The notes below the pieces were generated by a model that did no database searches, was not told the DNA's origin, and was given only the letters and a program-made list of their open reading frames with translations. This document shows positions 32,645 through 40,079 of a stretch of 40,079 nt of DNA, piece by piece; the first letter of the stretch is position 1, and each line of letters opens with the position of its first letter. The stretch is taken from the NCBI GenBank assembly GCA_037176845.1, contig JAYKXP010000271.1, positions 1 through 40,079 of the forward strand, written 5' to 3'. A program made the translations under genes and the position numbers. This DNA is from Paramarasmius palmivorus (taxonomy: Eukaryota; Basidiomycota; Agaricomycetes; Agaricales; Marasmiaceae).

Positions 32645-35074
32645 GAGAGACTTATTGGTGTTCAGTATGTGTTTCTAGATGAGGTATCAATGCTTTCAGC
32701 ATGGGAGTTATACCGTATTAGTAGACAGCTATGTCTTTGTCTTCTCAAGGAAGATGTTGAATTTGGTGGTTTAAATATGATTTTTGCCGGTGACTTTGCT
32801 CAACTACCTCCTCCAGTAGGTGGTGAAAGCATATCTCTTTATGGTCGACGAATTGGCATGCTACGAAGTACAGTACACCAGCAAGAAGAAGCTATTGGCA
32901 AGTCTCTTTGGCATCTTGTTACAACTGTTGTTATACTGCATCAAAATATGAGACAGAAGACACAAAGTGAAGCAGACTCAAAGTATCGGATAGCTCTAGA
33001 AAATATGCGGTACAAAAACTGTACTCCTGCTGATATAGCATTTCTCAATTCACTAGTAACTACAACATTAGAAGGTGGTACTTCAATCTGTAATGAGAAT
33101 TTTAGAGATGTTGCAATTATCACAGCATTAAATATCCAAAAAGATGAAATCAATTCAATTGGTGCTGAACGTTTTGCATGTGAGGCTAATCAAAGGCTTC
33201 ATCACTTCTACTGTGAAGATACCATCAAGTCTGATCCTCGTTCAAGAAAAGAAGAGTCTCAGTATATTCAAATTAAACAGATGACACCAGAGTGGCAAGA
33301 ATATCTTTGGAAATTAGATCCATGTAGTTCTGATACTCTAACACCACCAAAGCTAAGTCTATGTAAGGGTATGCCAGTAATGATTCGAAAGAATCTAGCT
33401 ACTGAACTAAACGTCACTCGTGGACAAGAAGCTACAGTTTACGGATGGACTTGCAGAGGCCCACCTAATAGACAGAGGCTTGATACATTGTTTGTTCAAC
33501 TTAAAAATCCACCATCTGATGTACAGATTGAAGGATTGCCTCTTAATGTTGTCCCAATTACTCCAACTTCTGAACAATGTATTGTTAGACTTCCACATGG
33601 AAAGGGTAAATTTATAAAGGTATTCCATACACAAGTTGATGTTGTACCTTGCTTTGCTATGACTGACTTTTCATCACAAGGCAAAACAAGAGGCTATAAT
33701 CCTGTTCATTTAAATAATTGTCATGACTTTCATGGATATTATACAGCACTTTCCTGTAGCTCTTCAGCAGCAGGTACTGTAATTCTTTGGAGCTTTGATC
33801 AAGGGAAAATTACTGGAGGCTTACAAGGCTCCGCACTCAGACAAGAATACCGTGAACTTGAATTATTAGATGATATAACCAAGAGACGATATGAGGGTAA
33901 TCTTTCAATTACAGTTCAAGGCAATACACGAAATACTTTAATCAGCTCTTTCCGTAAAGTCATGGGTGATTCATATGTTCCATCTACTGTTTATTCTACA
34001 ATCAGATGGAACAGTAGAGATCCACTTACTGAAGTAGATGTTGAAGAGCTAGCATGGGAAATTGTATCTCGCACTAAACAAACCAAAAAGAGCAGGAAGG
34101 ATAGTATATCCTTACAATCTAAACAATCAACTAATGCACCTGCTTCTAAAAAGCGAGCATATTCTGACTTTAATCAGATAGATTCTATCAATAGCAATAA
34201 ACGTCTGCGAGCTAATGATAACAACATATCACTTATGGAATCATTACCAGCACCAATTTGGTTAGACAATAGCTGTGCATATGATGCTACCATTGCCATC
34301 CTTTGGCCATTATGGTGCACTGACTCTATTCTATGGACTAACAAGATTGAGACACTTGGTAATCCAGTTCTGTGTCAAGTTCAAAGCTATTTTCAATCCT
34401 GTTTAGATGGCAATATATCCATCTCAGAAGCACGCAATCTATTCAGAAGCAGTCTTATTGAAATAAATCCTACTAAGTTCAGATATGGAGAATTTGCCTC
34501 TGTAACAGAGATTCTTGAAACAATAATTTGCCACCAAAGATACACTATAAGACGATTTGATAAATGTGTCAGATGTGAAGTGATGAATTCAGGACAGATG
34601 GAACTTCAACGCTCACTGTTAATTGAACAGCCAAATGAACACTTTTTGTCAGTTTCACATTTGGTTCGTAGACTGACTTCTGACCGTACACCTAACCACT
34701 TAAGTGCTTGTAACCAATGCATGGGTGAAGTAACATCTTCATACTCTTTTGAAGATAATCCACCCCTACTTGTCTTTTCAATACGTGAATGGGGTCCTGA
34801 AAGAAAAATGCCTTATATTGATATTGAAATTACATTGCCAGTTAATCAGTCTTTGAGATCTTATAGACTTGCTGGAGTAATCTACTATAATGGTAGTCAC
34901 TTTATTGCTCGTACATTAGATAACCATGATAAGGTATGGTTCCATGATGGACTATCATCAACAGCTAGCCAGCGTAGCAAGTATATAATAAATAAAGATC
35001 TATCTAAAGGTACATTAGACTTTACTACCTGTCGTGGATATCAAGCCTCATTTGTGTTCTATACAGAATGTTAA
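32645..35074 (+). CDS. Helitron helicase C-terminal part with cysteine-peptidase domain
   Basis: This continues the same reading frame after the TGA at 32642-32644. It opens with Walker B (YVFLDEVSML) and NMIFAGDFAQLPPPVGG, then the later Pif1-like helicase motifs, including AMTDFSSQGKTRGYN and YYTALSCSSS. In Pif1-type helicases the last motif normally reads ALSR; here Arg is Cys (TGT at 33755-33757). After a basic linker (KKSRKDS, SNKRLRAND) comes a domain of about 280 residues. It has WLDNSCAYDA (Cys at codon 34274-34276) and YYNGSHFIARTLDN..VWFHDG (His at 34898-34900). These look like the Cys and His boxes of a ubiquitin C-terminal hydrolase (C19-like) fold. CVRCE and CNQC pairs between them could bind zinc. 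Cysteine peptidases fused to Helitron proteins are known; the exact type here is inferred. The stop is at 35074. Confidence 0.83.
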   Translation, partial: ERLIGVQYVFLDEVSMLSAWELYRISRQLCLCLLKEDVEFGGLNMIFAGDFAQLPPPVGGESISLYGRRIGMLRSTVHQQEEAIGKSLWHLVTTVVILHQNMRQKTQSEADSKYRIALENMRYKNCTPADIAFLNSLVTTTLEGGTSICNENFRDVAIITALNIQKDEINSIGAERFACEANQRLHHFYCEDTIKSDPRSRKEESQYIQIKQMTPEWQEYLWKLDPCSSDTLTPPKLSLCKGMPVMIRKNLATELNVTRGQEATVYGWTCRGPPNRQRLDTLFVQLKNPPSDVQIEGLPLNVVPITPTSEQCIVRLPHGKGKFIKVFHTQVDVVPCFAMTDFSSQGKTRGYNPVHLNNCHDFHGYYTALSCSSSAAGTVILWSFDQGKITGGLQGSALRQEYRELELLDDITKRRYEGNLSITVQGNTRNTLISSFRKVMGDSYVPSTVYSTIRWNSRDPLTEVDVEELAWEIVSRTKQTKKSRKDSISLQSKQSTNAPASKKRAYSDFNQIDSINSNKRLRANDNNISLMESLPAPIWLDNSCAYDATIAILWPLWCTDSILWTNKIETLGNPVLCQVQSYFQSCLDGNISISEARNLFRSSLIEINPTKFRYGEFASVTEILETIICHQRYTIRRFDKCVRCEVMNSGQMELQRSLLIEQPNEHFLSVSHLVRRLTSDRTPNHLSACNQCMGEVTSSYSFEDNPPLLVFSIREWGPERKMPYIDIEITLPVNQSLRSYRLAGVIYYNGSHFIARTLDNHDKVWFHDGLSSTASQRSKYIINKDLSKGTLDFTTCRGYQASFVFYTEC

Positions 35075-35143
35075 TCAATATCTCACTTATGTTAATACTT
35101 ATATTCTAAAGATAAAAGATCCCCTCAAATCGAACTCGGCTTG

Positions 35144-35160
35144 TTGGAGGTTTACTCCAA
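35144..35160 (+). other. Small perfect hairpin after the Helitron ORF
   Basis: TTGGAG and CTCCAA pair around a 5-nt loop (GTTTA), 70 nt after the stop codon. No CTRR follows close by, so it is less likely to be the Helitron terminus than the hairpin at 35327-35352. Confidence 0.5.
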
Positions 35161-35326
35161 CCCACTTCCAGAGAGCTATATACCAAATACGGTAGAAGCT
35201 GGAGGTGCGAGTCACAACTTTCGAGAGACATATTAACCAGGATAGAAATGTCCCGAGTAACCGGGGATCATCGATATGAGGACCATATGGGGGCTTAACA
35301 GCTTTCCCACCTATTAAGCGATCAGA

Positions 35327-35363
35327 AATCCCTCGAGCTTCGAGTTGGGATTCCTACTGCTAG
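35327..35363 (+). other. Proposed Helitron 3' terminus (hairpin + CTAG)
   Basis: AATCCC (35327-35332) pairs with GGGATT (35347-35352), and inside this TCGA pairs with TCGA around the loop GCT. After 7 nt comes CTAG, ending at 35363, and the next base is T. A subterminal hairpin about 10-12 nt before CTRR, with insertion into an AT dinucleotide, is the Helitron 3' signature. CTAG is frequent downstream, so this is a candidate and not proof. Confidence 0.55.
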
Positions 35364-37446
35364 TACAGACACTAGTGAGGGACATATAGTCCTATAACAA
35401 GGAAACAGATAGGATTCTGTGCCAGGACTGTCCTAGGACGTAGAAAATATAATATAGAACTACAAGGGCATAGAGCCTACCCTTCCTCTCTAGATACGAA
35501 TCCGAAGCGTTTTCAGTCGAGATCGGACTCCTAGCAAGTTCCTGAGCGGAATAACTATGTCCTAGCACCGATATCCGAAACGCACATGCGGAAGCAGCGC
35601 CTCCGCGCGCACTTCCTAGCAACCAAAAAGTAATCTGACTTGCAGTCCTGCAAAATAATGTCGAATTCCGACCAATATATATCCAAACCTTCCTTTTCTG
35701 GTAGATACTTACTTCATATGGACAGAATCCTCTCCTCGTTCGACCGTTTCTTGCATAGTTACTATTCTACTTTAACGTGTCCACTTTCACTTATTATGTA
35801 AATATGTACGCTTGCAGGTATATAAGCAGCATGGTTTCCCCTAGGAAGCTCACTCAAAGCAATTACCCCGCATATACGTAGCCCTAGTGCACCAATAGCA
35901 GAGTTCTTGTCTTCTATCGTTGACCATAGAGGCGACGTGTGCATAGAAAATAACTTAGAAAATAAAACCTTGAAAAGCCCTTCTCTATATTGAACTAGAG
36001 TTGTGAAACTAAGAACTTTGAGATACCCATAGGACAGAGTTAGTTCATCTAGACTCTTTGGATAGGATTGATTGTTTCAGGACTAGTGTGGAGCCCCACT
36101 AGCTTATAGGTGGCCTGGTTGTCGTGCTAGTTCGACTAGTGTAACCATAGCCTTCATAGGAACAATAGGTCTTTACCCTTGTTGGGTTCGATAGGTTATT
36201 TTGCGTCATAGGAACATATAGGAATAGTTATAGATAGGTTTATAGGTTGGCTTGCGTTGTCTTGATCATATCGAGACTATATTATCATATTACATTGTTT
36301 CATTCATTGCTCGTACACTTCCCTGGTGTCCTAGTGATTTGTAGACGTTCCACTAGTGTGCTAGTTGATTTCTTGTGTCGATTGTACAGATCCTTTGACA
36401 ACATCGAACCCCGCTCGCACAACTTGGCATATATATTTCGCTCGTTCACAAGCGTTTTATAAGCCTCACAACGCTTAGAGATATCTACTCAAGCTTGGTC
36501 TCAAGAGGGGTAAAATCACTTCTATTCGTCGAAGTTCTAGGAAAGTACACCTGTATAGATGCGTAGTAGGGTTGTCTTTGCTTCTATAAGCTTAGAAATA
36601 AGGCGCCAAGAGCTATATGAAGCTGATCTTGGTTCAATCTAAACTGCCTCAAGTGATCTGACTCTCTCTAAGGTAAAACTACAGCACAACTGCCGGAAAA
36701 CAGCCACCAAAACTGTCTTCTATAAAGCATGCAAGCAAGGAAGCTCAGCCACCAAAACTGAGGCCTTCTCTATGATGCTAAAGTGTAACCCAACTGGTTA
36801 AAACACTTCCGGAACCTCACCAAGATGAACTAGTATAAAGTTTCACTAATAGGAGAAGTGTAGAGCAATACACAAAGCCAACAACTTGGTCTTTATCGCG
36901 ACCTCTCAAGTTCTTGTCTGCAGTAAGATCTCAACTAGTCTCTCATAAGGCTAGGGCCTGACTTGGGTAGAAGTTCTAGATCAGACAATAGCAATCTATT
37001 CGTACAATAACCACATACCACACGCGTAACGTGCAAGTGGGCGGGCAGAAATCCTCTGCAGTCCCCATAACATTGGTGTCCTTTTTAACTGTCCCGAGTG
37101 AATAAACTGAATTATAGGTAATCTGAGTTGGAATAACTGCGGAATACGAGATGGAAAAGAGATGAAACAGAGTCGGGAGAGAGATACAACGAGAAAATAT
37201 ACATACCAGGAAAATCTATAGGTCACAACGTCCATATATGGTGCATAATAGTGTGACGAGGACGAGCGAGTGGTAACACTCTGTTTTAAGGTACAGAGAG
37301 TTGAATCTGGCCGACAGGTAGGTGTTTAAGCCTTTATACAAATTTTCTTTTCATGCACCAAGCGCTTCTTCACTCCAAGAGAGGCCTGGCAGGGTCCTTC
37401 CGAAGCTCCTCATCGCTCAACACATTCCTCTACATTAATGCCGCCT
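35364..37446. other. AT-rich, CTAG-rich repeat debris without genes
   Basis: About 2.1 kb. CTAG and ACTAGT motifs are unusually common (for example near 35359, 35531, 36095 and 36350), and open frames are short. A 15-bp direct repeat, CAGCCACCAAAACTG, occurs at 36701-36715 and 36746-36760. It is likely transposon-derived, but no LTR or terminal repeat pair could be defined. Confidence 0.4.
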
Positions 37447-37779
37447 CTAAATTTTCTTATCCACATCCATGAGACCATGTTCCAATAAGGTATAAATCAG
37501 AGGGATATCCGCTTCCGCCACCGTAACAACAGTTTTGAACAGCTTTGCCTCCTCATCCAATCAATAGGTTCAACTTACAGCCAAACAGGTCTCGAGACCC
37601 TTGCTGTATCTGGCAATCAGTGATTTCCGATCATTTTCCCCCCTCTGCTCCATCAGTCTCCGAGTGATGGCCCAAGCCAGTAATAACTCTCTGGTGTGGT
37701 GAAGGGGTAAATTAACTTGTAAGAATCCCTTTGGTGCATCCAGTAGGTGATCTAGGTGTAGATCATAGGTAGATTTCAC
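37447..37779 (-). pseudogene. Orphan coding fragment, family not recognised
   Basis: A minus-strand frame reads STYDLHLDHLLDAPKGFLQV, then RELLLAWAITRRLMEQRGEN and SLIARYSKGLETCLA, followed by a GTAAGT donor. About 30 nt further, in another frame, comes EAKLFKTVVTVAEADIPL, then YTLLEHGLMDVDKKI and a stop at 37447. The composition and the clean end look like the C-terminus of a real protein, but a TAA lies directly before the first codon and the gap between the two parts is too short for a normal intron. I take it as a gene fragment, possibly transposon-derived. I do not know the function. Confidence 0.4.
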
Positions 37780-38781
37780 TTAGGGACCTTCTCCCTACAT
37801 TTCAGGAGGTGGTGATTGCACTTCGACAACCACTGGTAGAAGTTAAAAGTGGTGCCACGATACCCATGTGGGGTGTTAGCATGTGACCAGGATCCACTAA
37901 TATAACCACCTAAAACACCTTCTGTCCAATGACTAGCTATTCAGGGCTCATACTAGTCCTTCTATAACCATTATGGGTTTATGCAACAATGATAAAGTGC
38001 AAAACTAGCGTATTTGTGTTCGAAAAAGAAGTGATTAAAGTCAGGTGTATCATCGGGGGCATCGATAAAGATGATTTATGGGCTATTGGAACTTCTGGGG
38101 GACATAGGGCTAGATGGATAGGTGATTGGTCAGGAGATGTGGGCACCTGGGGGTAATTACGCCATCTTGGTGCTGGTACCAGTCGCCTCGAATGCGATTC
38201 ACAATTTTCATCTGTCGCAGGTATACAAGCTGTTTTTACACTAGAACTATACCCAGAAAGTGTACACATGATAGTTAGGCTAATTGAAACAAAGTAATGC
38301 AACACAGAATATTATAGGAATGTAAACAATGTAACATATCTATGCACTGAGAGGTGCAGGCAAGCACAAATTTGAGTAAAGTCTTGATGAAGTTGATTTA
38401 TACCACATGGTCTGCTTGTCGTCCTGCCTTTGGTCCTTGCAGCCCACATGTGGCCAGATCTAGGTTCTGGATCCTTGGAACAGGAAATGTGGAACTAAAT
38501 GCAGGCATATCTGAGGATGCCACCTGACCAACTGTATCGGAAAATGTTTATCCAAGGCCATCTTAAACTCGCACTTCCAGGCGTGGACATCACATTGCTG
38601 AAACTGGGATGCGAAGGTCAAAACTAGATTATATGTGAAGTAAGTACAAGTACGCTTACCTGGGATGCGAAGGTCAAAACTAGAGTATGACCTCAGCTCG
38701 CACCGCAGGCGCGGAGTAAGCTACGTGATTAACATAAAATTTTCCTACTTCTTATTGTGACTACAGTCTCAATTGTAAAGT
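37780..38781. other. Non-coding, includes a copia LTR on its right side
   Basis: About 1 kb. The right part should be the copia LTR (see 38782-38797). A 108-codon minus-strand frame (37979-38305) has a biased composition and no motif. The other LTR boundary could not be found. Confidence 0.35.
38604..38684. repeat. 25-bp direct repeat, two copies
   Basis: CTGGGATGCGAAGGTCAAAA plus CTAGA occurs identically at 38604-38628 and 38660-38684, a 56-bp period. It lies inside the presumed copia LTR region and could be an LTR-internal tandem duplication. Confidence 0.8.
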
Positions 38782-38797
38782 TCAACACTCCCCCTCA
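38782..38797 (-). other. Polypurine tract / 3' LTR junction of a copia element
   Basis: On the minus strand GAGGGGGAG is followed by TGTTGAAC, a polypurine tract directly before an LTR starting with TG at 38787. The pol remnant ends here too: its last codons, up to the TGA at 38782, overlap the tract. The LTR extends toward lower coordinates. Confidence 0.65.
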
Positions 38798-40079
38798 ATT
38801 GCGACAAGGAGTAGGTAATGAGAACATGAAATTAAGATAGTGAAATCAGACCTAGGAGAGAGATCATAGTTGAGAAATTTTCTCCAGAGATAGTGCTTTA
38901 GTGAGCGACAATCTGCAGAGCATGGAGTTCGGTGGGGATATGGGTAGACTTCAATGGTTTTGTTGCGACGGCGACTTCATCACGAAGCCAAATAGAAACC
39001 TCAGTCTAAATGCTTCACACTCCGCCTTGTGTTCCGGGTTCCTCGCTACTGACAACCTGATTGGTTGTCAATAAACAGAGTAGAGGTACCTGCAAAGGTG
39101 TCTAACCAAACTCCACATAAAAAGATTTCAAGCCAGAGATCCTCACTACCTGCTGATACAGCACTCACAAACTCAGCTTCTGTTGAGGTACAAGTCACAA
39201 AAGACCTGGAAGTCGACTTGACCAGGCATAGGGTCCAGTACCCCCATCTTACCACAAATCCACTAGAGGACTTGCCATTATCTGGGATTGCCACCTGGTC
39301 TGCATCGCTGTATGAGATGAACAGAGCTTCCCTGTTCTCAACGATCGTTTGGACTACATATTCATGCAGTAGTCATCGAGTACCTTTTAGTATTGGAGGC
39401 AACCGATTAAGGCCTTCCATGATTTGCCAGGTTCTTTACCTGAAGCGTGCAAGGACACTAACTAGCCATAGGCGACGGCGGGGAGTGTGATGGAGAGAGA
39501 GAGGCAATGTCAGGAACGTGTGAGCAAATGGCACTGTATGATGATTGGCCCCAAGGACGTATTGAGAAATAAAGGTACATCTTGCATTTAGGCTCCCCAT
39601 TCCTGAGAGGCGTCCTTTGGACAGTCTGCAAGGGAGAGGTCGTTGCTTTGGAATCAAGGGAGTTGAATAACCCAGGGTTGCAGTCTGTCATTGAGTTGGC
39701 GCTCAAGGAGATCGGATGATGTACTGACGCTGTGAGTAGTTTGGAGTTTGTGAGTGGTTGCTCGATCCCTGCTTGAATTCTCCACACCTAAATAGAAATG
39801 GACATGGAGGGCACCAAGCTGCCGAAAGCTTGAAGTGTCTTTTTCTATAACAGAGGCGATTGAGGAGACGCAACAGCGGGTCCATGCGATTGTGTGCATA
39901 GAGTCACGTCAACCACAAGAACAGGGACAATCATTCTCACACACATCCTTCTGGTACACCCAGATACTGTGCTCACAAATCAAACACGCAGTGAAACCCA
40001 TCTGCTCTGATTAGAACCTCATGAAACTTAGGTGCCACGTCATGCCGGCTTGCTTCAGTCCATAGATTTGAAACCTTCT
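38782..40079 (-). pseudogene. Ty1/copia pol remnant (reverse transcriptase to RNase H), runs off the window
   Basis: Reading from the window end downward, fragments of a copia-type polymerase appear in order but in shifting frames: a YGLKQAG-like piece of reverse transcriptase, a DLG..FLLGVE-like region near 39800, a WKAL..L-like piece near 39420, then the RNase H domain at 39046-39294. There SSGFVV, TSTEAEFVSAVSAGSEDLWL and DNQSG are intact, including the STEAE and DNQS signatures. The C-terminus (RDEVAVATKPLKSTHIP) follows in another frame and ends at the polypurine tract. Many stops and frameshifts mean the element is dead. Integrase and gag would lie beyond 40079. Confidence 0.82.

Larger units (their letters stand above)
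26861..35363 (+). mobile_element. Autonomous Helitron, nearly complete
   Basis: A single coding frame (apart from one TGA) carries DUF6570, HUH/Y2 Rep, Pif1-like helicase and a C-terminal peptidase, the layout of an autonomous rolling-circle Helitron. The proposed 3' end is CTAG at 35360-35363, 11 nt after a hairpin (35327-35352) and followed by T, as expected for insertion between A and T. The 5' end (TC) was not identified, so the left coordinate is only the first inferred ATG. The body is much richer in A+T than the left half of the window. Confidence 0.8.

Noticed and set aside
37979..38305. 108-codon minus-strand frame
   Set aside because: No domain seen; adjacent to LTR sequence and repeats, so not supportable as a gene.

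Overview
The window looks like a nuclear scaffold segment from a mushroom-forming basidiomycete (Agaricomycetes). The genes are split by many short introns of about 47-72 bp with GT..AG ends. The protein families fit that group: DUF6593-type proteins, a KDZ/Plavaka-like transposase next to a TET/JBP-type dioxygenase, a Helitron with DUF6570, and a Ty1/copia remnant. I worked from the sequence alone, so family names rest on motifs I recognise and not on searches.

Left part (1-18464), low-copy or host-like. Positions 1-4618 hold no gene I can support. An amidohydrolase pseudogene (4619-5450, minus) has lost its middle: the membrane-anchored N-terminus with the HxH metal motif is joined out of frame to the C-terminus. 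Two DUF6593-type genes (6227-6876 and 7247-7925, plus) and a third copy 9 kb away (17237-17921, plus) share intron positions and phases. Two tandem alpha/beta-hydrolase genes (8065-9399 and 10171-11529, minus) share all four intron positions; the first carries a frameshift. An 84-bp hairpin element flanked by 9-bp direct repeats lies at 11724-11807. A block of about 1.1 kb is duplicated (about 12175-13335 and 15455-16530), and both copies share the same in-frame TGA. A degenerate tRNA-Thr-like sequence lies at about 16918-17002.

Middle part (18465-25429), a large DNA transposon with two minus-strand genes. The upstream gene (23679-25429) encodes a 2-oxoglutarate/Fe(II) dioxygenase of the fungal TET/JBP type, interrupted by one in-frame TGA. 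About 200 bp downstream is a 12-exon transposase (18465-23480) whose inferred exons add up to an uninterrupted 1480-residue frame. This is the TET/JBP-KDZ linkage known from basidiomycetes and the most biologically interesting system in the window. The dioxygenase would act on 5-methylcytosine in DNA and could protect the transposon from methylation silencing.

Right part (26861-40079). An almost complete autonomous Helitron (26861 to a proposed 3' end at 35363, plus) encodes a DUF6570 region, an HUH/Y2 Rep domain, a Pif1-like helicase and a C-terminal ubiquitin-hydrolase-like cysteine peptidase in one frame. A single TGA falls between Walker A and Walker B. In-frame minisatellites of 36 bp and 30 bp lie near its N-terminus. 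Beyond it is AT-rich repeat debris, a small orphan coding fragment (37447-37779, minus) and a decayed Ty1/copia pol (38782-40079, minus) running off the window, with a polypurine tract/LTR junction at 38788.

Overall, the right half is a nested or adjacent transposon island (KDZ, Helitron, copia) beside a gene-containing left half that itself shows duplication and gene decay.
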